Translations under genes and position numbers: made by a program
Origin: Deltaproteobacteria bacterium HGW-Deltaproteobacteria-15
GTDB lineage: Bacteria > Desulfobacterota > DSM-4660 > Desulfatiglandales > HGW-15
Reading direction: 5' to 3'
Assembly: GCA_002840535.1 (NCBI GenBank)
Contig: PHBH01000056.1
Location: 1 to 44,284, forward strand
Length of the DNA: 44,284 nt
Part shown: one piece after another, positions 15,565 to 24,716 of the stretch
Layout of the letters: each line of letters starts with the position of its first letter
How positions within the stretch are numbered: position 1 is the first letter of the stretch
The notes under the pieces: model-generated
Told to the model about the DNA's origin: nothing
Database searches by the model: none
Seen by the model: the letters and a program-made list of their open reading frames with translations, nothing else

Positions 15565-16620
15565 TTACTCCGATGCTTCATGAGAGAAAGGCCAGAGCCT
15601 GAAGTAGGCCCTGATCATCTCCCATCGGTGATGAAGACCTCGCGGTTCAAAGATAAGGAAAAGGATGATGACCAATCCGTGGGAGATGAGGGCCAGCGAG
15701 GCGGCTGCCTGAGGAGCAACGACTGCGGACAGGATCGGCCCGGCAATAGTGACGAGCTCATCCATCAGTTTGAGAGCGACAGCTCCAAAGATTGCCCCTG
15801 TGGTGCTGCCCATACCCCCCACGATGAGCATTCCCAGATACCATACGGAATCCATAAAAGGAAACTGATCTATGCTGGCGAAGCTGTAGTAGTGGATGAG
15901 CAGGGCCCCGGCCACTCCGGCATAGACACAGCCGATGAAAAAGGCCTGCAGCTTGTAATTCCAGAGACTGATCCCCATGACCTCGGCCGCCAGGTCGTTG
16001 TCCCGGATGGCGATGAAGGCCCGGCCTGCCCGGGTTCGCACGATGTTCTTGGCCAGGAGCGTGGCAAGGCAGGCAAAACCCATCACCACGTAGAAATAGT
16101 TGGTCTTGGAGCCGAGAGAGATACTCCCGATCGCAGGTCTGGGTATGCTCAGGCCGTCCGTGCCGCCGGTGATGTCTCGGAGCTGGATGATGGTCCAGAT
16201 GATGATGAAGTGTGCGGCGATGGTCGCCATGATGAGATAGAAGCCCTTGATCTTCAAGGATGGCAGGCCGAAGATCAGCCCCGCTATTCCTGCGGCGAAG
16301 GCGCCACAGGGGAGGGCCGCCCAGAACGGCAGGCCGAGCTTGGCGCACAAAATGGCCGAGGTATAACCGCCGACGGCCATGAAGCCCGCATGCCCGATGG
16401 AAATCTGGCCGCAGTACCCGGTCAGGATATTGAGCCCGTGGACGCTGATCACGGCAATCCCCATCATGGTCAGGATGGTCAGGATCCTGTCGCTCAAAAA
16501 GAGCGGGCAGGCGAAAATCAGGACAACGAAGGCAACCACGATCCCCCATTGCACTCCGGAGTGGAAGATGGCCATATCCTGAGCGTAGTTTTCGTGGAAG
16601 GTTCCGGTGCGTGAGCCCAT
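15565..16620 (-). CDS. livM: Branched-chain amino acid-type ABC permease
   Basis: The 351-residue integral membrane protein has 8-10 hydrophobic segments. It carries the LivM signature near its N-terminus (GLNILTGYCGQISIGHAGFM) and the cytoplasmic coupling loop AIRDNDLAAEVMGIS. It forms the transmembrane channel with LivH. The start lies three bases after the livH stop, so the genes are co-translated. The C-terminal tail after FEPRGLHHRW is long but normal for this family. Confidence 0.92.
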   Translation of the reverse strand: MGSRTGTFHENYAQDMAIFHSGVQWGIVVAFVVLIFACPLFLSDRILTILTMMGIAVISVHGLNILTGYCGQISIGHAGFMAVGGYTSAILCAKLGLPFWAALPCGAFAAGIAGLIFGLPSLKIKGFYLIMATIAAHFIIIWTIIQLRDITGGTDGLSIPRPAIGSISLGSKTNYFYVVMGFACLATLLAKNIVRTRAGRAFIAIRDNDLAAEVMGISLWNYKLQAFFIGCVYAGVAGALLIHYYSFASIDQFPFMDSVWYLGMLIVGGMGSTTGAIFGAVALKLMDELVTIAGPILSAVVAPQAAASLALISHGLVIILFLIFEPRGLHHRWEMIRAYFRLWPFSHEASE

Positions 16621-16623
16621 GGG

Positions 16624-17511
16624 TTAAACCCTCTCGATGGTGACCAGGCCGAACAGACCGTGCGGCCTGAAAATGAGCACGATGATCATCACAATGAAGG
16701 GGAATACCTGGGAGAGGCCGCCCCCGGGCAGCAGCGGGTCCAGGTACCCGGCAGCGACGTTTTCCAGCATCCCGAGGATGATTCCGGCCAGAATGGCCCC
16801 GCCGAGGGAGTTCACGCCGCCCAGCAAAACGACTGCGAATGCCTTGAGGCCGATACCCGCCAGTTCCATATTGGCTCCGGAGACACCGCCCAGAAGGATG
16901 CCGCCGATGACGCCGACCACACTGGCGATGACCCATGAGACTGCATAGACGGTTGTGGCCTTGATACCCACACTCTGCACCACCTGCAGATCCTCGGCAG
17001 TGGCCCTCATGGCCAACCCGATCTTGGTGTAGCGGAAGAGGAGCATGAGGGCCGCCATGCAAATGATGGACACGATGAGTCCGATCAGGGACTCCGAGGG
17101 TACGGATATCGAGCCCAGCTTCAGGTTCAGGGTCGGCAGCATCCCATGGTAGGCCTTGTATTCGGCCCCCCAAAGCAGGGTTGCCAGCCCTCCCAATACC
17201 GTTGAGAGGGCTATGGTCATCATGACGACGGCCAGCACGGGTTGACCCACCAGCGGGCGCAGCATCAGCCGCTCGATCAGCAACCCCATGATGACGGCCA
17301 CTGCAATGGAGAGCAACAGCGTCGCCCATATCGGCAGTCCGAGCGGCACCAGAAAGGTGTAGCCGAGATAGCCACCGATCAGAACAAAGTGCCCCTGGGC
17401 AATGTTGAACACCTCTGAGCATTTGAGGATGATCACAAAGCCTATGGCGATGAGGGCATAGACCATGCCCTGGGCAAGGCCGGTCACGACTAATTGAAGA
17501 AAGAAGGTCAT
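16624..17511 (-). CDS. livH: Branched-chain amino acid-type ABC permease
   Basis: The 295-residue membrane protein begins MTFFLQLVVTGLAQGMVYAL, the usual LivH start. It has the coupling loop MRATAEDLQVVQSVGI and the typical FAVVLLGGVNSLGGAILAG motif. It pairs with LivM. Its ATG overlaps the end of the acyl-CoA ligase gene by four bases (ATGA), so ligase and permeases are one translational unit. This supports a single function of uptake plus CoA activation. Confidence 0.93.
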   Translation of the reverse strand: MTFFLQLVVTGLAQGMVYALIAIGFVIILKCSEVFNIAQGHFVLIGGYLGYTFLVPLGLPIWATLLLSIAVAVIMGLLIERLMLRPLVGQPVLAVVMMTIALSTVLGGLATLLWGAEYKAYHGMLPTLNLKLGSISVPSESLIGLIVSIICMAALMLLFRYTKIGLAMRATAEDLQVVQSVGIKATTVYAVSWVIASVVGVIGGILLGGVSGANMELAGIGLKAFAVVLLGGVNSLGGAILAGIILGMLENVAAGYLDPLLPGGGLSQVFPFIVMIIVLIFRPHGLFGLVTIERV

Positions 17512-19451
17512 CCGCCGGCTCCTTCAACAGACTGGATTCGAAGGGTGGTAGTAACGGTTTCCATCCGGCCATCCCGGTGTCCCACCCGGGCTTCTATCCG
17601 CACGTCATTGCCGTTGCGGTAGATTGCATCAATCACCTCGTGGTAGCGTTCTTCCAGGATCGCTCTTCTCAACTTCCTGGTCCGGGTCAACTCCCCCTCG
17701 TCCGGGTCGAATTCCTTGTGGAGATTGACGTATTTCCTCATCCTGGAGCCGACGGGCAGGGTGCGGTTGACCCGATCGATATCCTGTTTTACCAGGTCGT
17801 AAACCTCTTGCATTTGGGCGAGCTCGATAAAGGTCGTGAACGCCATCCTCCTCTGTCCGGCCCATCTCGCGACACTATCGTAGTCTATGATGACGACGGC
17901 CGACGCATACTCCCTCCCGGGGCCGGCAAAGACCCATGCATCCTTGATATATGGGCTGAACCTCAGCCGGCTTTCGATCAACTGGGGGACAAGGGTTTCT
18001 CCGCCGGCCAACGGAACCAGGTCCTTCTTCCTGTCCACAAACACAAGGTGCCCGTCCTCCCCGATGCGCCCGCAGTCTCCGCTGTGGAACCAGCCGTCCT
18101 TGAGCATCTCCGCGGTCTTGTCCGGTTCCTTGTAGTAACCGGCGAAGGTGCCGGGCGACCGGCAAAGAATCTCCCCCTCGTCACTGATTCTCACCTCGGT
18201 TCCCTCGTGAGCGGGACCGATCGTGTCCAAACGGATATCCTCATTCCTGGCACCGGCAAGGGTTCCTCCCTCCGTCGAGCCAAAGAGGCTCTTGAGAGGG
18301 AGATTGAGGGCATGATAGAACCTGAAGGCATCCGGGCTGAGAATGGCCGCGGTGGAATAGCAGATTCGGGCGTTCTGGAGACCCAGGCTGCGTCGGATCG
18401 ACCTGAACAGGGCAACATCGGCGAAGGCATAGAGCAATTTTTGAAGCAGGCTCCGGTTCTTTCCCCGAAGCTTCAGATCCGCAGCCGTGTAACCGATAGG
18501 CATGAGCAGTCGGAAGGCATAGCGGTTCAGTCCATTTGCCCCCAAAATCCGGGCACGAACCAGAGAGGCCTGGCTCTCCCAGAGACGGGCCCCGTGGAAT
18601 ACGATGCTCGGGCCTGTTTCCCGGGCGTCCCGCTGTTGGGTCTCCGGCCCTTCGGCAAAGTTGAGGGTGCAGGCCGAAAGGAGGTGACAACCGATTCCGA
18701 GCCATTGTTCATTGATCCAGACGGGTGGCAGGAAGGGGACGACATTGTCATTGTCCTGCCATGGGTCGAGGCGGAGGTGCTGCTCCGCACCCGCCCTCAG
18801 GGTCCGGTAGGTGTGGACCGCCGCCTTGGGCGAATCGCCCGTTGTTCCGGAAGTGTAGACGATGGCGCAGACATCGTCACCCTTGCCGGTTTCCACATTC
18901 CGATCGAAAAGACCCGGGTGTTCCTCGTCGTATTTCTTTCCCAGTTCCAGGACATCTCTGAACCCGATGAGGACCGGATCGTCATAGTGGGCCAATCCCT
19001 TATAGCTCCAGTAAATGACCTTTTTGAGTGAGGGGAGGTCGTGCTTGATCTGGAGCAACTTGTCCACCTGTTCCTGGTCCTGAACGATGGCGAACCTGGC
19101 TTCGGAGTTCTCCGCAATGGTTTTTGTCTCCGACGGTGTCAGTTCCGAATAGGTACCCACGGAGACGCCATGGTCAGCCTGGGCGGCCAGCTCGGCATAA
19201 TACCATTCCGGCGTATTGTCTCCGACGATCAGCAGCTTGTCTCCGTGCTCGAAACCGAGGGAGAGGAGCCCAAGCGCCAGGAACTTCGTTTGAAGGTAGT
19301 AGTCCTTCCATGTGTAAGGCTGCCAGATACCGAAGTGCTTATGGCGCATCGCCCTGTGGGTATCGCCGTACTTCTCAAAGTTGTGCTTGAGCACCTTGGG
19401 CCAGGTATCGCCTTTGTCGCTCTTGGCTTGGTTCATTTCACGCTCGTTCAC
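17508..19451 (-). CDS. AMP-forming acyl-CoA ligase (long-chain fatty acid-CoA ligase-like)
   Basis: The 647-residue ANL-family enzyme has the ATP loop YTSGTTGDSPKAA (199-211), the adenylate motif FGSTEGG, GWFHSGDCG and the hinge DRKKDL. The C-terminal TRTRKLRR stands where the catalytic lysine region lies. The ATP loop has an extra residue compared with the usual GTTGxPKG. The overall type, with ELTRTRKLRR rather than PKTxSGK, is that of long-chain ligases found within Liv operons of aromatic- and fatty-acid-degrading proteobacteria. It activates a carboxylic acid to its CoA thioester with ATP; the substrate is unknown. It overlaps livH. Upstream a 150-bp inverted-repeat element separates it from livF. 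Confidence 0.88.
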   Translation of the reverse strand: MNEREMNQAKSDKGDTWPKVLKHNFEKYGDTHRAMRHKHFGIWQPYTWKDYYLQTKFLALGLLSLGFEHGDKLLIVGDNTPEWYYAELAAQADHGVSVGTYSELTPSETKTIAENSEARFAIVQDQEQVDKLLQIKHDLPSLKKVIYWSYKGLAHYDDPVLIGFRDVLELGKKYDEEHPGLFDRNVETGKGDDVCAIVYTSGTTGDSPKAAVHTYRTLRAGAEQHLRLDPWQDNDNVVPFLPPVWINEQWLGIGCHLLSACTLNFAEGPETQQRDARETGPSIVFHGARLWESQASLVRARILGANGLNRYAFRLLMPIGYTAADLKLRGKNRSLLQKLLYAFADVALFRSIRRSLGLQNARICYSTAAILSPDAFRFYHALNLPLKSLFGSTEGGTLAGARNEDIRLDTIGPAHEGTEVRISDEGEILCRSPGTFAGYYKEPDKTAEMLKDGWFHSGDCGRIGEDGHLVFVDRKKDLVPLAGGETLVPQLIESRLRFSPYIKDAWVFAGPGREYASAVVIIDYDSVARWAGQRRMAFTTFIELAQMQEVYDLVKQDIDRVNRTLPVGSRMRKYVNLHKEFDPDEGELTRTRKLRRAILEERYHEVIDAIYRNGNDVRIEARVGHRDGRMETVTTTLRIQSVEGAGG

Positions 19452-19488
19452 TTTCAGAGCCTTCTGAAGGACGATTTAGGGTCACAAC

Positions 19489-19638
19489 CAAATTCGAATA
19501 TCGAAATCCGAAGCTCGAAACAAATCCAAAGCACAAATCAAGAATGTTCAAAACAAAAATGGCGAATCCGTGGTCTTTCTCATTTGAATTTTGATATTGG
19601 AGATTGTTTCGGATTTCGTGCTTCGGATTTCGGATTTG
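19489..19638. repeat. 150-bp MITE-like element with imperfect terminal inverted repeats
   Basis: The left end holds CGAAATCCGAAGCTCGAAAC and the right end, read in reverse, holds GAAATCCGAAGCACGAAATC. The centre is AT-rich with no coding potential. It lies five bases after the livF stop. TTCGAATTTCGGATTTC-type elements of this kind are widespread in environmental bacterial genomes. Confidence 0.75.
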
Positions 19639-19642
19639 CTGC

Positions 19643-20437
19643 CTACCCGAGCCACCTTTTCTTTCGCCTATAGTGCTTCACTTCACGATAGCTCTTCCTT
19701 GATCCGACCGCCGACAACCCCAGATAGAATTCCCGAATATCGTCATTATCCCTCAGCCTGTCGGCAGGACCGCCCATGACGATCTTGCCGTTTTCCATCA
19801 CATGACCATGATCAGCAATGCCGAGCGCGGCCCTGACATTTTGTTCCACCAGGAGGATCGCCATTTTCTGATCGGCGCTGATTCTCTTGATGATCTGGTA
19901 GATATCCTCCACCATCAGCGGAGCGAGGCCGAGCGAAGGTTCGTCCAGGAGCATGAGCTTCGGGCTTGCCATGAGCGCCCGGCCGATGACCAGCATCTGC
20001 TGTTCCCCTCCCGACAGATAGCCGCTCATTCGCTGACGCAGAGCTCTGACTTTGGGGAAGTAGCCAAAGACCATCTCCAGGTCTCTCTTCACCCCGGCCC
20101 GGTCGTTTCGGCAGTAAGCCCCGACCAGGAGGTTTTCCTCCACACTGAGGTGCTCAAGAACTCTACGCCCCTCCATGGCCTGACTGATCCCCATCGCAGC
20201 AATCTTGTCAGGACCGAGCCCCTCGATTCTCCGGCCCTCAAATTCAATCCTGCCTTCGGTTACCTCTCCCTCTTCGGTCTTCAGCATCCCGGATATGGCC
20301 TTCAGCGTCGTTGTCTTGCCCGCCCCATTAGACCCGAGCAGGGCGACAATCTCCCCCCCGCCGACCTCCAGGGACACGCCCCTCAGCACCCGGATGACCT
20401 TCATATAAGCGACTTCGATGTTGTTGACCTGAAGCAT
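19643..20437 (-). CDS. livF: Branched-chain amino acid-type ABC transporter ATP-binding protein
   Basis: The 264-residue ATPase has Walker A GSNGAGKT (35-42), the signature LSGGEQQML and Walker B LMLLDEPSLGL, with the conserved His in its switch region. The sequence type (MLQVNNIEVAYMKVIRVLRG) is LivF rather than LivG. The C-terminal tail past FYLGLS is extended by about 20 basic residues, KSYREVKHYRRKKRWLG. This may be a read-through created by the element inserted just downstream. Confidence 0.92.
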   Translation of the reverse strand: MLQVNNIEVAYMKVIRVLRGVSLEVGGGEIVALLGSNGAGKTTTLKAISGMLKTEEGEVTEGRIEFEGRRIEGLGPDKIAAMGISQAMEGRRVLEHLSVEENLLVGAYCRNDRAGVKRDLEMVFGYFPKVRALRQRMSGYLSGGEQQMLVIGRALMASPKLMLLDEPSLGLAPLMVEDIYQIIKRISADQKMAILLVEQNVRAALGIADHGHVMENGKIVMGGPADRLRDNDDIREFYLGLSAVGSRKSYREVKHYRRKKRWLG

Positions 20438-20469
20438 AGAAAGGTTCCATGTTCAACGTTCAAGGGTTA

Positions 20470-20587
20470 GTGACACTTTAGCGCTTTCCAAAAATAGCGT
20501 TCGCAGTCTGGATTCCCGCGAAGCCTGTCCTCGAACGCTGTAGTCGGGAGCGGGAATCCAGACTCTTTCAAAGGGCTAAAATGTTAC
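20470..20587. repeat. 118-bp MITE-like element with a strong inner inverted repeat
   Basis: GTCTGGATTCCCGC (20506-20519) pairs perfectly with GCGGGAATCCAGAC (20550-20563). The flanks also pair imperfectly: GTGACACTTTAGCG against the reverse of GGGCTAAAATGTTAC. It lies between livG and livF. Confidence 0.7.
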
Positions 20588-20628
20588 AAGGGTTCAAAGG
20601 TCCGGAAACAGTCAGTGATCGGGTGGAC

Positions 20629-20692
20629 GAAAAATGCTAAATGGCAATTGCCAGATGCCAAATGAAAAATGCCGAATGAAAAATGATAATTG
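20629..20692. repeat. Degenerate short tandem repeat after livG
   Basis: Units like AAATGCCAAATG and GAAAAATGCCGAATG recur, with a GGCAATTGCC palindrome. Arrays of this type are common intergenic filler in related genomes. Confidence 0.5.
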
Positions 20693-20693
20693 A

Positions 20694-21503
20694 CTACCCC
20701 TGCTTTCCCAGATAGGCCGTGGTGACCGCCGGATTCGTGCTGACTTCGGCAGGGGTGCCTTCGGCGATTTTTCGTCCGAAATCAAGAACCGTGATCTTGT
20801 CCGCAAGGTCCATCACGACGCCCATATCATGCTCGACAAGGATGATACTCCTGATCCCGTCCCTCAAAACCGGAGTATCCGGATAGGTGCCGCCCTGACC
20901 CTCGAACACATCCAGGATAAACCGGGCGATATCCTCCTTTTCCTCCAGGTTCATGCCCGCCATGGGTTCGTCCAGAAGGAGCACCTTCGGCTCCAGGGCA
21001 AGGGCTCTTGCCAGTTCCACCCTTTTTCGCATGCCGTAGGGCAGAAGGCCTACGATCTTCTTTCGAATGGGGGCTATTTCCAGAAAATCGATGATTTCTT
21101 CGACGGTCTGACGGTGCCTGATTTCCTCCCTCCGGGCCCAGCCGTAGTAAAGCGCACCCGTAAGGAAGTTCTGCTTCATGAGCACGTGACGGGATGCCAT
21201 AATGTTGTCCTGGGTGCTCAGGCCGGTGTAAAGCTCGATGTTCTGGAAGGTTCTTGCAATGCCGAGGCGGGCCAGCTTGTCCGGCCGCAGGCGGGTGATT
21301 TTACGGTCCTCAAAGTAGATCTCCCCCCTCTGAGGTTTGTAGAATCCGTTGATGCAGTTCAGAAGAGCGGTCTTCCCGGCGCCGTTGGGCCCGATTATGG
21401 CCTGGATCTCGTTATCCCGGATGTCCACGCTCACGTCGGACAGGGCATTGACGCCGCCGAAGCTGAGGCCCAGTTTGTCAATTCGCAGTCTGGCTTTTTG
21501 CAT
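20694..21503 (-). CDS. livG: Branched-chain amino acid-type ABC transporter ATP-binding protein
   Basis: The 269-residue ATPase has Walker A GPNGAGKT (38-45), a LivG-type signature region PYGMRKRVELARAL and Walker B VLLLDEPMAGM. It has the long LivG insert before DIRSIILVEHDMGVV and ends TTAYLGKQG. I chose ATG 21503 (MQKARLRIDKLGLSFGG), which matches the family N-terminus. The frame is open to a GTG at 21572, but the extra 23 residues are unlike the family. Confidence 0.92.
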   Translation of the reverse strand: MQKARLRIDKLGLSFGGVNALSDVSVDIRDNEIQAIIGPNGAGKTALLNCINGFYKPQRGEIYFEDRKITRLRPDKLARLGIARTFQNIELYTGLSTQDNIMASRHVLMKQNFLTGALYYGWARREEIRHRQTVEEIIDFLEIAPIRKKIVGLLPYGMRKRVELARALALEPKVLLLDEPMAGMNLEEKEDIARFILDVFEGQGGTYPDTPVLRDGIRSIILVEHDMGVVMDLADKITVLDFGRKIAEGTPAEVSTNPAVTTAYLGKQG

Positions 21504-21834
21504 GTCCACCGGTTGCCCTAACGCCTCCCCGGCAACTTCCTGCCGATGATCATCTTCCCGATCTCCTTGCACCAGGAGAAATCGATTCTTCTGTTTCTAG
21601 GTTCCTAAAAACCGGATGAGTTATGCTCAAAGCAGGTGTGGGTTCAGGTGCAATTATTCAACATGTTTAGTATCAATATCCAAAACACGTCGCCCTGTCA
21701 ACCGATGAGTGCTGCAGTTGTATAGAGCTCACCGGACATAGGGGTGGCACCCCATTAATTTGCGTGAGGAACGGGGAACAGACCCCCAAGAAGTGTCTTT
21801 CCCATGGCTGTCCCCGTAGAAGGCATGGCGCTTC
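21504..21834. other. Gap between the TPP enzyme and livG
   Basis: There is no gene in these 331 bases. GGGGTGGCACCCC near 21742-21754 forms a hairpin, and a GGGGAACAGACCCCC palindrome follows near 21774. Both may terminate or attenuate transcription between the enzyme genes and the transporter genes. Confidence 0.45.
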
Positions 21835-23469
21835 TTAGGCGCCGGGGAGTGAGCGCTCCGTCTCCTTGCTGGTGATGAACTCAAGCAAAACCGGCACGCC
21901 TTCCTTTGTTTTCTGGATCCCGCGCTTGATCGCCGGGATGATATCGCCCGGACCGGTCACCCGTTCGCCATAGCCGCCGAGAGCACGAGCTATTTCCGCG
22001 TACCTGCCTGAGATATCCGTGGAGCGATATTTCTCCGTGGAAATCTTCATCCGGCTCAGTTCTATGGCCATGGAGGAGTTGTTCAACAGGATGGACAGGA
22101 TGGGGATGCGCTCGCGCACCGCCGTTTCGAAATCCATGCCGGTGAAGCCGATCGCCGCGTCGCCCCAGACGTTGATGCACAGCTTGTCTGGTTTCGCGAG
22201 CTTGGCGCCCATCGCCAGACCCAGGCCATAGCCGAGCTGGGTGATCTTGCCCCAGCCAATGTAACTCAGCGGCTCGGTGCTCTTCCAGAACGGCGACATC
22301 TGGTCGCGCGGGCTGCCCGCGTCATGGGTGATGATCGTATTGGCCGCATCCACGGCATTGAACAGATCCCAGATCACTCGATACGGGTTTAAAGGGACAT
22401 CGTTGCTCGTCAGCTTGGGCTTCCACCTGGCCATCCATTCCTTGTGCGAAGAGGCGATCTCGCCAGCCACGGCAGAAGCATCGCGCTCTGTTTTCACGAA
22501 CCGGCCAATCTCGGCAAGAATCGCATCCAGTGTCAAACCGACATCGCCGATGAGGCCGATCTGCACCCGCACGTCCTTATTCAGATGGGCCGGGTCCAGG
22601 GTGGCATGGATGAAGGTCTTTCCCTTGGGCATGGCTACTGCAAAAGGGGACTCCGTAAAACTGCAACCCACTCCGAAGATCACGTCGGCTTTGGCCAGGA
22701 ACTGCGGCACGGCGTGCGGCATGGTGAGGCTGCTGGAGCCGAGCGAAAGCGGATGTGTCTCGGGGAACGCGCTCTTGCCTGCGATGCTGGTGACCACAGG
22801 GATGGCCAACCGCTCTGCGAGTCGTCGCAGTTGCGGCCATGCACGGGCGTAGTGAACGCCCTGGCCCGCATAAATCACCGGGCGCCTGGCGGCGAGCAGC
22901 AACTGAGCCGCCTCCTTCACATGGATCGGGTCGGGACCGCATCGCGTGGACAGGACCGGGACGTAATCCAGAGGTTCCGGCACCTCCTCCTGCCACATGT
23001 CCGAGGGGATTTCAACGACGACAGGACCGCCGCGGCCGTTACGCAGCGCTGTGAAGGCCCTGCGAAGAATGTTGCTGATTTCGGCTGCCAATATGACCGG
23101 TTCAATCGATTTGGCGACGCTGCGCATGGATTCAGTGGCATTGAAGTTTGGGGCGATGTGGGCAAGACGGCGCGGCTCACCCATGGGAAGCACGAGGACG
23201 GGCACGGATTCGGCATAGCACTGGGCGATGCCGCCGAACGAATTCTCGGCGCCCGGGCCGTTCTGCATGCAGAAAACCCCGATGGTCCTGCCCGATGTGA
23301 CCCTCGAAATACCGTCCGCCATATGCAGACCGGTGCGTTCCTGGCGCACAATGACAGGGCGGATATCGGCAGCCGCAGCGCACTCGATGATATGGTTGAG
23401 AGGGTAGGCGCAGAGGATCTCGATCCCCTCGCGCTTCAGGATTTCTGCGATTGCATTGCCAAGCTTCAT
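21835..23469 (-). CDS. Thiamine-diphosphate-dependent enzyme, acetolactate synthase/oxalyl-CoA decarboxylase-like
   Basis: The 544-residue protein has the three ALS-type domains. The N-terminal PYR domain carries the cofactor-activating Glu44 in VRQERTGLHMADG. The middle domain contains PVIYAGQGV and the TPP-binding motif runs from GDAAIGFTG (436-444) to LLNN (461-464). The first two residues of the motif are kept, but the usual GDG is GDA. Such enzymes decarboxylate 2-oxo acids or cleave 2-hydroxyacyl-CoA; sequence alone does not choose. No small regulatory subunit is present, which argues against biosynthetic acetolactate synthase. It sits between a D-2-hydroxyacid dehydrogenase and the Liv genes on the same strand. 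Confidence 0.85.
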   Translation of the reverse strand: MKLGNAIAEILKREGIEILCAYPLNHIIECAAAADIRPVIVRQERTGLHMADGISRVTSGRTIGVFCMQNGPGAENSFGGIAQCYAESVPVLVLPMGEPRRLAHIAPNFNATESMRSVAKSIEPVILAAEISNILRRAFTALRNGRGGPVVVEIPSDMWQEEVPEPLDYVPVLSTRCGPDPIHVKEAAQLLLAARRPVIYAGQGVHYARAWPQLRRLAERLAIPVVTSIAGKSAFPETHPLSLGSSSLTMPHAVPQFLAKADVIFGVGCSFTESPFAVAMPKGKTFIHATLDPAHLNKDVRVQIGLIGDVGLTLDAILAEIGRFVKTERDASAVAGEIASSHKEWMARWKPKLTSNDVPLNPYRVIWDLFNAVDAANTIITHDAGSPRDQMSPFWKSTEPLSYIGWGKITQLGYGLGLAMGAKLAKPDKLCINVWGDAAIGFTGMDFETAVRERIPILSILLNNSSMAIELSRMKISTEKYRSTDISGRYAEIARALGGYGERVTGPGDIIPAIKRGIQKTKEGVPVLLEFITSKETERSLPGA

Positions 23470-23576
23470 GAGCGACCTCCTGTCAACATCTCACGGACTC
23501 GCGGGGGGGTATTGTTCTCACAAGTCAACATTGACGGCCTCCTAAAAAGTCGGCACCCCGGTTGAATGAAACCCGT

Positions 23577-23651
23577 CCCGGTGAAAACCGGGAACTGCGG
23601 TCCGGGTGTTCCGCGCCGGCCTGAAAACACTGGATCCCGGTTTTCACCGGG
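23577..23651. repeat. Inverted-repeat element between TPP enzyme and dehydrogenase genes
   Basis: CCCGGTGAAAACCGGGA (23577-23593) is the exact reverse complement of TCCCGGTTTTCACCGGG (23635-23651), a perfect 17-bp arm pair. Each arm is itself nearly palindromic. The right end runs into GATGACGGAG, like the element at 11300-11372. Confidence 0.75.
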
Positions 23652-23678
23652 ATGACGGAGAAAGGGTTCGCTGATCCC

Positions 23679-24716
23679 CTATTTCACGGGCGATCTCCAT
23701 TTTTGCAGCCATTCCTTCTTCGCCTGCGGGTTTACCGCATAGCAGGGCCACTCCCCCTTGAGCGCGGAGGCGACCTGGAGGGCGGCCTTGTGCCAGAGCT
23801 CCTCATTCGAATTCGAGGCTGTCGAGTACCACGCGCTGTGCCCGGACAGGATCACATTCGAAAATCCGAGGATCGGGTCCTCCTTTGGGATCGGCTCCAC
23901 CGCTGTGACATCGAGGCCGGCGCCTGCGATCCGCCCCTCCTTCAGGGCTCGAATCAAGGCCTGCTGGTCCACGATCGGACCGCGAGCGGTATTGATGAGA
24001 TAAGACGAAGGTTTCATCCGTCGGAACGCCTTTTCACCGACCATTGCCCTGGTCTCATCACTCAGGAAGGCATGAATGCTGACATAGTCCGATTCCGTGA
24101 AAAGGGTGTCGAGATCCACCGGATCGGCGCCGTGGCTTTTCATGACCGGACCGTACACATAGGGGTCGTAAGCGATGACCCGCAAGCCCAGTCCCCTTGC
24201 CTTCAGCGCGACGGTTGTCCCTATCTTCCCGAAGCCGATGATCCCGAGGGTTTGATTCTGCAGTCGATGGATCGGACAGGCATGTTTCTCGAGAGCCTCT
24301 TTTTGAAAAGGGGTCAAGTGGGCCTGTTCGTCCCTGACCGCTTTGTCTATCGTGACGATCTTTCGATGAAGGGCCATGAGAAGGGCGATGGCCTGGTTGG
24401 AGACCTCATCGATGCAGTAGTCGGGAACGTTCGTCACGGCAATGGATTGCTCCGTTGCGGCATCCACGTCGATCCGGTCATAGCCGATGGAAGGAGTAGC
24501 GAGAATGCGGCAGCGGCTGAGCGTCCTGATCACGCGCGAGGTCCACGGCTGTGACGGCCCCGAGCAGATGATCGCATCCGCTCCTTGCGAGTGGTTGATC
24601 AATTCTTCCTCTTCATGCCATTCGCCTTTCACAAGCGTGACGCCCAGCCCGTCCAGATGTTTCTCCCCGAAATCGATCCCCGGGGTACAAAGGGTGTTGA
24701 CGACCTTGAAACCCAC
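23679..24716 (-). CDS. D-isomer-specific 2-hydroxyacid dehydrogenase (CtBP/PGDH-like)
   Basis: The 345-residue NAD-dependent enzyme has the dinucleotide loop GFGKIG (161-166) with Asp184 for NAD selectivity. The catalytic set is Arg245 (NTARGPIVD), Glu274 (AVEPIP) and His293 (SGHSAW). It interconverts a 2-hydroxy acid and a 2-oxo acid. I prefer the GTG at 24716 because AAGGAG lies seven bases before it; the frame is open to 24755. The neighbouring TPP enzyme could consume its 2-oxo product, an inference from adjacency. The C-terminal residues before the stop are unlike biosynthetic PGDH, which has an ACT domain. Confidence 0.85.
   Translation of the reverse strand: MGFKVVNTLCTPGIDFGEKHLDGLGVTLVKGEWHEEEELINHSQGADAIICSGPSQPWTSRVIRTLSRCRILATPSIGYDRIDVDAATEQSIAVTNVPDYCIDEVSNQAIALLMALHRKIVTIDKAVRDEQAHLTPFQKEALEKHACPIHRLQNQTLGIIGFGKIGTTVALKARGLGLRVIAYDPYVYGPVMKSHGADPVDLDTLFTESDYVSIHAFLSDETRAMVGEKAFRRMKPSSYLINTARGPIVDQQALIRALKEGRIAGAGLDVTAVEPIPKEDPILGFSNVILSGHSAWYSTASNSNEELWHKAALQVASALKGEWPCYAVNPQAKKEWLQKWRSPVK

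Noticed and set aside
15758..17572. Very long open frame in another frame of the livM/livH region
   Set aside because: It is rich in Arg, Pro and His, overlaps two clear permease genes, and has no domain. It is a GC-driven shadow.
21835..23469. Biosynthetic acetolactate synthase large subunit
   Set aside because: No small subunit or ilvC neighbours are present, and the context is catabolic transport. A general TPP-enzyme call is safer.
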